Made by a program: the position numbers and the translations under genes. This document shows, piece after piece, positions 53,701 to 62,750 of a stretch of DNA of 64,000 nucleotides. Under the pieces are notes generated by a model. That model made no database searches. It was given only the letters and a program-made list of their open reading frames with translations, and was not told where the DNA came from. The stretch's first letter is position 1. Every line of letters starts with the position of its first letter. Origin of the DNA: Hydrotalea sandarakina (lineage in GTDB: Bacteria > Bacteroidota > Bacteroidia > Chitinophagales > Chitinophagaceae); contig NZ_QKZV01000001.1 of the NCBI RefSeq assembly GCF_003254115.1, positions 279,585 through 343,584 of the forward strand. The letters run 5' to 3'.

Positions 53701-54885
53701 ATGCCATTCAAAAAGTTAGTATTTATTTTGTTTTTATGCAGCCATTTTTCTTACAGATTAATGGCTGCTTCTGTTGATACAATTTCCGTTAATACTTTAT
53801 TGCAAATACTGGCACAGCAACAAGTATTCACCAATAATGAATTTACTAAAGGTACATTTCCAAGTTTTAGAACTTATCATTTTAATGCTGCTAAACCTGA
53901 TGATAATATATTTTTTACTGCACTTATAGTTTTTACGTTAAGAGAACTTTATCCAAATTTTAATGCTGATGATAAAGTTTTGGTCGATTCAATCATTCAA
54001 AATGCTTTGCCTGCTTTTAAAAAATTTAAAAATGCAACTGGTAGAAATACTTATAATTTCTGGTCCACAAATCCAACTATTGTTTTTCCAAATGGCGGTT
54101 GGCTTAATTTAATGAATACTTCCATGGCATTACCGGATGATATGGATGATACAGCTATTAGTTTAATGGCTTTGAATACCGATAGTGCAGATGTACAAAA
54201 GGTACATTTATTAATGCAACAGTATGTTAACTTAAGAAACGGTAAGAAAAATCGTTCAGCACCAAAAATATTGCGTAGTTATCCCACCTATTCAACTTGG
54301 TTTGGTGATAAAATGCCAATTGATTTTGATATATGTGTACTAAGTAACATTCTATACCTGACGTATAAGTATAATTTGCCTGTTTCAAAAGCTGATACTG
54401 CTGCAATTAATTTAATTAAAGCTTGTATTGCCCATCACTATTTGCAAACCAAATCTGCAATGATTGCCCCACATTATCAACGATTACCCATCATATTATA
54501 CCACTTATCTCGTTTAATGTCATTACCAAATTTTCATGGGTTAGATAATGAACGAAAGGTGTTAATTAATATGACGCATCAATTGTTGAATCAGTCTTCC
54601 ACCCAATATTTCGATAAAATAATTTTATCGACAGCTTTATTAAAATGGCATGAATATCCTTTGAATAATACAATAATTCATACTCAAAGCTTTTCTGATT
54701 TCTTTTTCAATAATGATTTTGTTTTTTTCAAAGCTACCATGGGTTCAATTTTGCCCAGTGTATTTAAGAATTTATTTACTTCATTGCAAATTGGTGTGTT
54801 TAATTATTATTCGTCAAGCTATAATATTGTATTGTTAATGGAATACTTGCTTTTGCATCAGCAGAATACAATTTCCGCTCCTTAA
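53701..54885 (+). CDS. secreted protein of unknown function with a class II terpene-cyclase-like DXDDTA motif
   Basis: 394 aa. A signal peptide covers about 1-23 (FILFLCSHFSYRLMAAS). The mature protein is mostly alpha-helical and contains LPDDMDDTAISLMAL, where D147-MDDTA is an exact match to the DXDDTA acid motif of squalene-hopene cyclases and class II diterpene cyclases. Other segments (NGGWLNLMNTS, repeated helix pairs) could fit an alpha/alpha barrel, but the typical QW repeats are not seen and export is unusual for such enzymes. I do not recognise a named family. It lies 46 bases after the acyl-CoA dehydrogenase and nine before a YggS gene. Confidence 0.7.
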   Translation: MPFKKLVFILFLCSHFSYRLMAASVDTISVNTLLQILAQQQVFTNNEFTKGTFPSFRTYHFNAAKPDDNIFFTALIVFTLRELYPNFNADDKVLVDSIIQNALPAFKKFKNATGRNTYNFWSTNPTIVFPNGGWLNLMNTSMALPDDMDDTAISLMALNTDSADVQKVHLLMQQYVNLRNGKKNRSAPKILRSYPTYSTWFGDKMPIDFDICVLSNILYLTYKYNLPVSKADTAAINLIKACIAHHYLQTKSAMIAPHYQRLPIILYHLSRLMSLPNFHGLDNERKVLINMTHQLLNQSSTQYFDKIILSTALLKWHEYPLNNTIIHTQSFSDFFFNNDFVFFKATMGSILPSVFKNLFTSLQIGVFNYYSSSYNIVLLMEYLLLHQQNTISAP

Positions 54886-54894
54886 TTTTGTACT

Positions 54895-55566
54895 ATGGCA
54901 GTTGATATCAATACCTATCATTTAATTCAACAAGCATTACAACCAACTCATACAACCTTAGTTGCAGTTAGTAAAACCAAACCTATTGAAGATATTTTGA
55001 CGCTGTACCGGTTGGGGCAAAGAGATTTTGGTGAAAATTATGTGCAAGAATTAATGGAAAAACAACCCCAATTACCCACTGATATACGTTGGCATTTTAT
55101 AGGGCATTTGCAAAAAAATAAAGTGAAATATATTGCCCCGTTTGTACACTTAATACATAGTGTGGACAGTTTAACATTGTTGGCAGAAATTAATAAACAT
55201 GCCCAAAAAAATAATCGGAAAATAGATTGTTTATTGGAAGTGTTTATTGCCAATGAAACAACCAAGTTTGGATTAAATGATGAAGAATTATTTGAAATTA
55301 TGTCGGTTATTAATGATAATGCTGACTATCAATACATACAAATTCGCGGTTTAATGGGTATGGCTAGTTTTACCAATGATGAAAAACAGATACAAAAGGA
55401 GTTTCAATATTTACACCAACTGTATGAAACCTGCCAAATTCAATTTCCTTACTTCACTCAATTTAATATTCTATCAATGGGTATGAGTAGTGATTATCGT
55501 TTAGCCATTGCTAATGGTAGCAATATGGTACGCATAGGCAGTTTATTGTTTGGGGCTCGTTCATAA
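54895..55566 (+). CDS. yggS: YggS/PROSC family pyridoxal-phosphate homeostasis protein
   Basis: 223 aa, single-domain fold like the barrel of alanine racemase. Conserved parts are TLVAVSKTKPIEDI with the PLP-binding lysine, RDFGENYVQELMEKQ, RWHFIGHLQKNKVKYI, LIHSVDSL, EVFIANETTKFGL, RGLMGMASF and LSMGMSSDYRLAIANGS with the phosphate-binding end. These proteins buffer and deliver PLP rather than catalyse a reaction. It starts nine bases after the DXDDTA protein gene and ends the plus-strand run just before a strong hairpin. Confidence 0.94.
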   Translation: MAVDINTYHLIQQALQPTHTTLVAVSKTKPIEDILTLYRLGQRDFGENYVQELMEKQPQLPTDIRWHFIGHLQKNKVKYIAPFVHLIHSVDSLTLLAEINKHAQKNNRKIDCLLEVFIANETTKFGLNDEELFEIMSVINDNADYQYIQIRGLMGMASFTNDEKQIQKEFQYLHQLYETCQIQFPYFTQFNILSMGMSSDYRLAIANGSNMVRIGSLLFGARS

Positions 55567-55582
55567 ATAATGCTATTTATAA

Positions 55583-55618
55583 AACAACGGTTCAAAGTTT
55601 TTTCTTTGAACCGTTGTT
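55583..55618. terminator. strong hairpin between convergent yggS and M20 hydrolase genes
   Basis: A perfect 15-bp stem AACAACGGTTCAAAG/CTTTGAACCGTTGTT (55583-55597 and 55604-55618) with a T6 loop. There is no long T run on the plus strand, but the position between converging genes argues for termination in both directions. Confidence 0.75.
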
Positions 55619-55624
55619 CATTAC

Positions 55625-56929
55625 TTATAAAGTTTTAATGGGATGCATTTTGGCGTATTGAAATACTATTTGGCAAAATGCTTTTACACCAACAGTTAGC
55701 ATACTATCATCTATATAAAAATCAGGTGTATGATGAGGGGGGGCTTTGGCCGGATCCATTCCTTTGGGCATACCGCCTAAAAAGAAAAAGAATGCAGGTG
55801 CTTTATCGCCATAAAATGAAAAATCTTCCGCACCTGTAGTCCAATCCATTGTAGATACATTATCTTTTCCTGCAGCCAACTCTAGAGCAGGTAAAGTTTC
55901 TTTAACCAATTCGGGATTGTTGTAAGTAACTTCAGTTTTCGTATCTATGCTAACCGTAGCATTAGCACCGGAAGCTTCTGCAATTTTTTCGGCAGTGCGC
56001 TTCATTCTTTCATGCACATCTTGTTGCATCTTACTATCTAAAGTTCTGATAGTTCCTTCCATAGTAAGCGTTTCAGGAATAATATTACTGCGAACACCGC
56101 TGTTTATTTTTCCAACGGTAATTACAACGGGGGCCTTGGTTAATTCTTCCTGACGGCTAACAATAGTTTGAAAGCCTTGAATGATTTGTGCAGCAATTAC
56201 AATAGGGTCAATACCACTCCACGGTTGAGAGCCATGTGATGATTTACCGTTTACTTTAACCGTAAACCAGTCGCTTGATGCCATGGTTGCACCGGATTTG
56301 TATTTTATTTTTCCAATTTCTGTTTGTGAATTAATGTGCAAACCAAAAATGGCATCTACTTTTGGATTGTTCATTACACCGTCTTTTATCATTAAAGGAG
56401 CGCCACCTTCCTCATTATCAGGGGTACCTTCTTCAGCAGGTTGAAAAATAAATTTAACGGTACCGGGTAGTACATTTTTCATTTTTGATAATACGGTAGC
56501 AGTACCCATTAAAATAGCAATATGTGAGTCGTGCCCACAAGCATGCATTACCCCTACTTTTTTCCCTTCATATTCGCCGGTAACTTTACTGGCAAAAGGT
56601 AATTGTACACGTTCAACTACCGGCAGTGCATCAATATCGGCTCTTAACGCAACAACGGGACCGGGCTTACTTCCTTTTAATATTGCTACAACACCTGTTT
56701 TTGCCACGGGATATTGAACTTCTAAACCTAATTTTTTTAAATAGGCTGCTATATAAGCCCCGGTATTGTACTCACGGTTTGACAATTCGGGAAATTGATG
56801 AAAATGTCTTCTCCAGGCAATTACCGAATCGTTTACCGCATTGCTGTAGGTATTAATAATGTTGGTTTCATTTTGTGCAAATAGCCATGATGGCAGTAGC
56901 AGCAATAATAAAAATTTAGTCCATCTCAT
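55625..56929 (-). CDS. M20-family metallo-amidohydrolase, exported
   Basis: 434 aa from ATG 56929, which begins a clear signal peptide (KFLLLLLLPSWLFAQ); the upstream in-frame start adds 13 residues and is rejected. M20D/amidohydrolase motifs are RRHFHQFPELSNRE, ALRADIDALPV, the metal ligands in MHACGHDSHIAILMGTA, FIFQPAEEG and DAIFGLH, with the later KAPPHHTPDF. It should hydrolyse N-acyl amino acids or similar amides (hippurate-hydrolase type) in the periplasm. The start lies 39 bases after the stop of a class C serine hydrolase, so the two form an operon. Confidence 0.9.
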   Translation of the reverse strand: MRWTKFLLLLLLPSWLFAQNETNIINTYSNAVNDSVIAWRRHFHQFPELSNREYNTGAYIAAYLKKLGLEVQYPVAKTGVVAILKGSKPGPVVALRADIDALPVVERVQLPFASKVTGEYEGKKVGVMHACGHDSHIAILMGTATVLSKMKNVLPGTVKFIFQPAEEGTPDNEEGGAPLMIKDGVMNNPKVDAIFGLHINSQTEIGKIKYKSGATMASSDWFTVKVNGKSSHGSQPWSGIDPIVIAAQIIQGFQTIVSRQEELTKAPVVITVGKINSGVRSNIIPETLTMEGTIRTLDSKMQQDVHERMKRTAEKIAEASGANATVSIDTKTEVTYNNPELVKETLPALELAAGKDNVSTMDWTTGAEDFSFYGDKAPAFFFFLGGMPKGMDPAKAPPHHTPDFYIDDSMLTVGVKAFCQIVFQYAKMHPIKTL

Positions 56930-56968
56930 AGTTTGCAGTTTTGGTTTATTGGTAAAAAAAATAATCAT

Positions 56969-58492
56969 TTACTTCCTTGTAAATAAATATGGATCATATT
57001 CAACAAAATCGCTCGCTTTAATAGAAATACCGGTTACCATATTGTTTTTTGTTAAAAATGATGTTGTAAAAATGCCAAATGCCGGATTTGAATAGGTTAA
57101 CAACCATTCATCATTATCTAAATATTGTAAGGTTGCAGTTAAATTGTTATGGCTATTGAATTGTACGTGTAAAGTGCCTTGTGTATTGGGTTGGGCAGTT
57201 ATGGTAATGGTACCGTATAATTTATTTTCAAAGGTGCCTGTGTACATTTTTATAGGTAACGGTGGTGCATTGTCTTTGAATCTTTCTTTCCAGGCAGTAA
57301 TTTTCTTAATTTCATATTCTTGTTCATCTTTAAAACCGGGTAAAGCTATATTGCTTAGGTTTTCATAGGGCACATTTAAATAGGCATTTAATATTTGATA
57401 CCGTAATAATTCATAAAACTCTTGGTTATCCTGATTGGTTAATATAGTAATGCCTAAATTTAATTCAGGTACAAAGCAAGTATTGGTAACAAATCCAAAT
57501 GCGCCACCCGTATGCCAGAACACTTGTTTACCATGATAATCGGTTTCAAAAATACCCAGGCCGTAGCCACTAAAATGGGAATCACCTCTTTTGCTACTTG
57601 AAATAATAGTAGCCATTTCTCTTGTAGTACGCAATACTTCCCAAGGTACAATTTGTTTACCCTGGTATTTGCCACTGTCTAATTGCATGGTGAGCCATTT
57701 TGCTAAATCGGCAACACAACTTACCAAACTTCCCGCAGGTGCTAAATTATCCACCTGATCAAAGGGAATGGCAGTTAATTTTCCTGTAAATGCCGTAGTA
57801 TAAGGTGTAGCAACATTAGGCATACTAGACATATTGTACCCTAATGTATGGGTATGTGTCATTCCTAAGGGTTGAATGAGGCTATCATACACATAAACTT
57901 CCCAAGGTTTTCCGGTAACTTTTGGAATAATTTCGCCGGCTGTTAAAAAACAACTATTGCAATACCCGTAATCTTGTCTAAATGTGCCGCTCGGTTTAAG
58001 ATAGCGCATTTTGTACATAATTTGTTGGCGAGAATTTTTACTGTCCCAAAATGAAAAATCACCCTGAAAAGTTTTAGTACCCAAATGATGCGATAGCATA
58101 TCGCGAATAGTGACCATTTTTGTTACGGCAGTGTCATACAATTGAAAATCGGGGAAATATTTAATGATTTTATCGTTTAATGAAAGTTTATGATCATATG
58201 CCAATTGTGATAATGCGGTTGCAGTAAATAATTTTGAGTTACTGGCAATCATAAATAAGGTATTTTCATTTACGGGTTCATTGGTAGTTGTATTTGCTAC
58301 TCCATAACCCTTCATTACCACAGTTTTCCCATCTTTTATTATGGCAATGGATAATCCCGGAATATTCCAGTTATGCATTCCGTTTATAATATAATTGTTT
58401 AAGCTATCTTTTATGAATGTGGGTTGTGCCTGAAGAATGGATAAACTAAAAACTAATACACATCCTGACAAAATCAATTTCAATTGGTGCAT
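56969..58492 (-). CDS. serine hydrolase, beta-lactamase class C family, exported
   Basis: 507 aa. The signal peptide has its hydrophobic core at LILSGCVLVFSLSILQAQ, probably cleaved after position 22 or so. SxxK is IASNSKLFTATAL, the second motif is YGYCNSCFL (YxN) and the third is HTGGAFGF. The last 100 residues form a small beta domain (DUF3471-like) often attached to such enzymes. Class C-fold enzymes of this kind act as esterases, D-aminopeptidases or peptidases; antibiotic resistance cannot be inferred. It is upstream of the M20 hydrolase. Confidence 0.88.
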   Translation of the reverse strand: MHQLKLILSGCVLVFSLSILQAQPTFIKDSLNNYIINGMHNWNIPGLSIAIIKDGKTVVMKGYGVANTTTNEPVNENTLFMIASNSKLFTATALSQLAYDHKLSLNDKIIKYFPDFQLYDTAVTKMVTIRDMLSHHLGTKTFQGDFSFWDSKNSRQQIMYKMRYLKPSGTFRQDYGYCNSCFLTAGEIIPKVTGKPWEVYVYDSLIQPLGMTHTHTLGYNMSSMPNVATPYTTAFTGKLTAIPFDQVDNLAPAGSLVSCVADLAKWLTMQLDSGKYQGKQIVPWEVLRTTREMATIISSSKRGDSHFSGYGLGIFETDYHGKQVFWHTGGAFGFVTNTCFVPELNLGITILTNQDNQEFYELLRYQILNAYLNVPYENLSNIALPGFKDEQEYEIKKITAWKERFKDNAPPLPIKMYTGTFENKLYGTITITAQPNTQGTLHVQFNSHNNLTATLQYLDNDEWLLTYSNPAFGIFTTSFLTKNNMVTGISIKASDFVEYDPYLFTRK

Positions 58493-58580
58493 AAATCACT
58501 TTTATTGTTGAAAGTTACTACAATGTGCTTATAAAGCAGTGATTGAAAAACAAATAAATTTTTCTTAAAAGCTTAGTGTT

Positions 58581-59447
58581 TTAAAAAAGAATTGGTGTTA
58601 CAGTATAGCCAGCCCGGCGTAACAAATTAATAAGTCCTTCTGCACCTCCTAAATGGCCCGCACCAACTGCAACAAAGCAAGCAGTGTTTTTCATTCTATT
58701 CATTAATATTTGCAGCCAGTTTTTATTGCGTTGTATAACCAAATCATTTTCATATTGCAATAAATTATCTTCACTTTTTAAACTTTGTTGCAGGCTGTCG
58801 ATATTCATTCGTTGGTACATTTCAACCATTTTTTTTAATTCGTTTTGTGATTGATTGAAATGCAGCAAAGTTGTTTGAAGCATTTTTGCTTGTTGCTCGT
58901 AAGGAATTTTATCTAATATTTTGAATTGATAATCGGCTGTTTCTAAACCCGATATGGGTTTTTTAAATTTTTCTGCAATATTTTGAAGCATGGTTTCAAG
59001 TGAAATTGGATTACAACCCATTAATGAAGGATATAAGAAAGAGGTAACTAAAATGGGTTTGTAGTATTGAAAGAAATTCAGGTTCATTTTGGTTTTTTCT
59101 AGGAATATAGTATTCATGGAGTCATAGGCAGTTGGTGCAATAAATTGCTGCAGTGATTGATGGTTTTGCATGGTCATTTGTTGCAGCATATTATTAAATA
59201 GGGAAGGATCATTGAGTTTAATTTCAAAATAAACGGTATCTACTTGTTGTATTAAGGAATTAATGGTATCGGGAATTTGAAATTGATTAGGGCACAATAA
59301 ATGAAATGTACCAAAAATATAAGTGTTGTTTTTTATTTTATTACCTGAAACTCGCCATAATAAAGATGATGTTTGTTGAGCTTCAATAAAATTAAAGTTT
59401 AAAAAAAGTAATGAAACAATTATATTGATTTTATACAATAATCGCAT
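58581..59447 (-). CDS. TraB/GumN family protein, exported
   Basis: 288 aa. A signal peptide covers about 1-23 (INIIVSLLFLNFNFIEAQ). The family core is LLWRVSGNKIKNNTYIFGTFH, with KPISGLETADYQFKIL and the closing CFVAVGAGHLGGAEGLINLL. TraB/GumN proteins resemble metalloproteases, with GTFH and GxxH-type residues as the candidate metal site; their role in bacteria is not settled. It starts about 27 bases downstream of the metal-efflux terminator and ends 88 bases before the serine hydrolase start on the same strand. Confidence 0.85.
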   Translation of the reverse strand: MRLLYKINIIVSLLFLNFNFIEAQQTSSLLWRVSGNKIKNNTYIFGTFHLLCPNQFQIPDTINSLIQQVDTVYFEIKLNDPSLFNNMLQQMTMQNHQSLQQFIAPTAYDSMNTIFLEKTKMNLNFFQYYKPILVTSFLYPSLMGCNPISLETMLQNIAEKFKKPISGLETADYQFKILDKIPYEQQAKMLQTTLLHFNQSQNELKKMVEMYQRMNIDSLQQSLKSEDNLLQYENDLVIQRNKNWLQILMNRMKNTACFVAVGAGHLGGAEGLINLLRRAGYTVTPILF

Positions 59448-59473
59448 TTTTCAAAAAAATATTATTCATAATA

Positions 59474-59507
59474 AAAAGCCGCTTCATGAAGATAAGAAGC
59501 GGCTTTT
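59474..59507 (-). terminator. rho-independent terminator after the metal-efflux operon
   Basis: A 12-bp stem AAAAGCCGCTTC/GAAGCGGCTTTT (59474-59485 and 59496-59507) with a ten-base loop; on the minus strand it runs into TTTTTAT. Confidence 0.88.
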
Positions 59508-59533
59508 ACATTTTAGCTATTTAATGTGAATGA

Positions 59534-62500
59534 TTATTGGTTTTCATTCTTTTGTGATTCATCATGGTTTGCTGATCGATGTTTCTTATCTACATTTCTA
59601 TAAGCCCAGCCGAATATAAGTGGGAATACCCATAATGAGAAAATCATGGCACATAAAATACCGCCAATAACAACCCTCGCCAGTGGTCTTGAACTTTCAG
59701 AACCAATACCATGCGAAATGGCTGCAGGCAACAAACCTATGGCAGCCATTAAGGCCGTCATCATTACCGGACGAATACGTGAGTTTACGCCCAATTTAAT
59801 AGAGGTATATAAAGTATTAGATGCCCCCTTAATGGTTTCAAGATTATGTTTGAATACGGTTATAAGCAATACACCATCTTGGATACATATACCGAACAAA
59901 GCTATGAAGCCAATACCGGCTGAAATACTGAAGTTAGTGCCTGTTATAAATAAGGCAGCTATACCACCAACTATGGCAAAGGGTACATTTAAGAATACAA
60001 GTGCTGCATCTTTTAGGTTACCAAACATAGTAAACAGTAACAAGAAAATTAAAGCTAAGCTTATTGGCACTACTTGTGCTAGACGATTTTCTGCTCTCTT
60101 CTGATTTTCAAAATCGCCTTGCCATGCCATTGTATAGCCGCGTTTTAAGTGTACAACGGCATCCACTTTACGTTGAGCTTCTGCAATGGTACTACCCATA
60201 TCTCTTCCGCGAATTGAAAATTTTAATGCCGAGTAACGTTGGTTATCATCACGGAAAATTAAACACGGACCTGTTTTTTGAGTAATGGTGGCAATTTCCT
60301 TTATTGGAACTTTAGAACCACTTTGTGTAGGAACCAACAAATTACCAATGTCTTCGGGTGTTTTTCTAAAATCTTCGGGAAGGCGAATTCTAATATCAAA
60401 AGTTTTAATGCCTTCATATAGTGTGGATGCTGCAACGCCGCCAATAGCCATGGCAACAACTGCATTTGCATCGGCAGTAGCTACACCATACATAGCCATT
60501 TTGTCCTGATTTAAATTTACATCTAATTCAGGTTGACCAATATTGTGTATAACCCCTAAATCAGTTATACCGCGTACGTCTTTTAAAATGTTGTACACTT
60601 CTTGAATTTTGCCTTCCATGTAATTCAATGAATCGCCATATACTTTAACACTAATGGAACCTTTCACGCCCGAAACAGCTTCTTCCACGTTATCCATGAT
60701 AGGCTGGGAAAAGTTTAGATCAACACCCGGAATATTTTCGAGTGCTTTATTCATTTTCTCTATTAATTCTTCTTTACTAATACGAGGTTTCCAGGAATCT
60801 TCGGGGTATAACATTACCGAAAATTCATTATTGTAAAAACCCGCTACATCGGTACCATCATCCGGGCGTCCTGTTTGCGAAACGGCATACTTTACTTGTG
60901 GAAATCCCATTAAAATTTTGCGTACCTGTGCTGCTATTTCTACTGACTTGTTAAGCGATATACTGTAAGGTGTTTGTACCCTTAACCAAATTGAGCCTTC
61001 GTCTAATTCAGGTAAAAATTCGGACCCCAAATATTTAAAAGAATAAAGTCCGGCTGCCATAATGATTAAGGCTATAGGTACCACTATTTTTCTTCTTTTA
61101 TAAGCCCCTGAAAATCCTTTCAGCATAAAGCCAGTTAAAGTTGCTACAAAAGGATTGTGTTTTTCGTGTACATTCTTTTTTAATAGAATGCTGATTAATA
61201 CAGGTACTAAGGTTAGAGTGGTAATTAATGCACCCAGTAAAGCAAAGCCAAGGGTGTAAGCCAATGGTGAAAACATTTTACCTTCTACTTTTTGGAAAGC
61301 GAAAATGGGTAATAGGCCTGTTATGATAATTACTTTGGCAAAGAAAATAGCTTTTCCGAGTTGAGCACCATTTTTTCTAATTAAGCCCAGTTTAGCAATT
61401 TTATTAAATCGCTCCATGCCCAAGTCACGTGCTTTGTGATCGAGCACAACAAACATTCCTTCCACCATCACCACCGCGCCATCTATTATAATACCAAAGT
61501 CAACAGCACCTAATGATAATAAGTTTGCACTCATACCCATTAAGCGAAGACAAATGAATGCAAATAAAAGGGCCATGGGAATAATAATGGAAACAATTAG
61601 TGTGGTGCGCCAATTAAACATGAATAGCGAAACCAGTAGGGTCACTAACAAAATACCTTCTACTAAATTATGTAAAACAGTATGCGTTGCATAGTTAATT
61701 AAATCTGTTCTATCATAGTAGGGAACAATTTGTGTGTCGGCCGGCAAAATATAGCTGTTCAGCTTATCAATTTTGCTTTTAATAGCATTTAAAACTTTAG
61801 TTGGGTTTTCGCCTTTTCGCATTAGTATAATTGCTTCTACCACATCGGGCTCATCGGTTACTACACGTTGTCCATCTTTATTCACTAATCCGTTTGAACG
61901 AGCTACCCATCCAAGTCTTGGCAAATTTGAAATTTCAACATTGGCTACATCTTTTACCAATACAGGTACACCATTAATGTTCTGAACAATAATATTTTTA
62001 ATTTCATTAATATCGTTCAATAAACCAATACCTCTTACTACGAATGCTTGGTTGTTTTGAATAATTACATCACCTCCAATATTGATGTTTGTTTTTTGAA
62101 CTGCCGTAAATACATCAAGCGGTGTAATACCTAAGTTGGTTAATTTTTCAGGATTTACTTGTATTTCGTAGGTTTTAGTTTTACCTCCGAAACTTACAAT
62201 GTCACCAACACCGGGAACGGAGCGCAATTGACGATCAATTACCCAGTCTTGCATGGTTTTTAATTCCCTAACATCTCTTACATTACTTTTTAAAGTGTAG
62301 CGATAAATTTCACCTGTTGGACCGGTAGGGGGCTGCACACTTGGAGTAACACCGTTAGGAAGATTAGCATTACCTAAAAGGTTCATTACTTGCTGACGGG
62401 CCTGAGGGTCTTTTACATTGTCTTCAAAAATTAACTTTACGTAAGAAAGACCAAAGATGGTTGTGGAACGAAGGCTAACTTTATCTTGTACCGGGTTCAT

Positions 62501-62725
62501 AGCCAATTCAATGGGAATGGTTACAAACTTTTCAACTTCTTCAGCACTTCTTCCCGGCCATTGGGTTATAATACTTATTTCGGTATTGGTTACATCGGGA
62601 AAGGCTTCAATTGGCATATTTTTAAAAGTAATTATGCCCACAATGATCATTGCCACCGATGCAAGTATTATGAAAAATTTATTTTTAAGCGAAAAACCGA
62701 TAACGCTTTTTAATACTTTTATCAT
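59534..62725 (-). CDS. czcA: CzcA/CusA-type heavy-metal efflux RND pump
   Basis: 1063-aa inner-membrane proton-driven pump with 12 helices and two large periplasmic domains. The fourth helix reads GAVDFGIIIDGAVVMVEG, with Asp409, Asp415 and Glu422 at the spacing of the essential charged residues of CzcA, favouring divalent metals such as Zn, Co, Cd or Ni over Cu/Ag. Periplasmic and later-helix motifs (FPDVTNTEISIITQWPGRSA, GSEFLPELDEGSIWLR, NVPFAIVGGIAALF) are as in the family. The C-terminus has several histidines. It is the last gene of an operon with the adaptor gene (25 bases upstream) and an outer-membrane channel gene at the right edge. Confidence 0.93.
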   Translation of the reverse strand: MIKVLKSVIGFSLKNKFFIILASVAMIIVGIITFKNMPIEAFPDVTNTEISIITQWPGRSAEEVEKFVTIPIELAMNPVQDKVSLRSTTIFGLSYVKLIFEDNVKDPQARQQVMNLLGNANLPNGVTPSVQPPTGPTGEIYRYTLKSNVRDVRELKTMQDWVIDRQLRSVPGVGDIVSFGGKTKTYEIQVNPEKLTNLGITPLDVFTAVQKTNINIGGDVIIQNNQAFVVRGIGLLNDINEIKNIIVQNINGVPVLVKDVANVEISNLPRLGWVARSNGLVNKDGQRVVTDEPDVVEAIILMRKGENPTKVLNAIKSKIDKLNSYILPADTQIVPYYDRTDLINYATHTVLHNLVEGILLVTLLVSLFMFNWRTTLIVSIIIPMALLFAFICLRLMGMSANLLSLGAVDFGIIIDGAVVMVEGMFVVLDHKARDLGMERFNKIAKLGLIRKNGAQLGKAIFFAKVIIITGLLPIFAFQKVEGKMFSPLAYTLGFALLGALITTLTLVPVLISILLKKNVHEKHNPFVATLTGFMLKGFSGAYKRRKIVVPIALIIMAAGLYSFKYLGSEFLPELDEGSIWLRVQTPYSISLNKSVEIAAQVRKILMGFPQVKYAVSQTGRPDDGTDVAGFYNNEFSVMLYPEDSWKPRISKEELIEKMNKALENIPGVDLNFSQPIMDNVEEAVSGVKGSISVKVYGDSLNYMEGKIQEVYNILKDVRGITDLGVIHNIGQPELDVNLNQDKMAMYGVATADANAVVAMAIGGVAASTLYEGIKTFDIRIRLPEDFRKTPEDIGNLLVPTQSGSKVPIKEIATITQKTGPCLIFRDDNQRYSALKFSIRGRDMGSTIAEAQRKVDAVVHLKRGYTMAWQGDFENQKRAENRLAQVVPISLALIFLLLFTMFGNLKDAALVFLNVPFAIVGGIAALFITGTNFSISAGIGFIALFGICIQDGVLLITVFKHNLETIKGASNTLYTSIKLGVNSRIRPVMMTALMAAIGLLPAAISHGIGSESSRPLARVVIGGILCAMIFSLWVFPLIFGWAYRNVDKKHRSANHDESQKNENQ

Positions 62726-62750
62726 TGCTATGGTTTGTAATAATTTTAAA

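Noticed and set aside
59646-60104. 152-aa ORF opposite czcA
   Set aside because: Antisense shadow of a conserved pump gene in the complementary frame.
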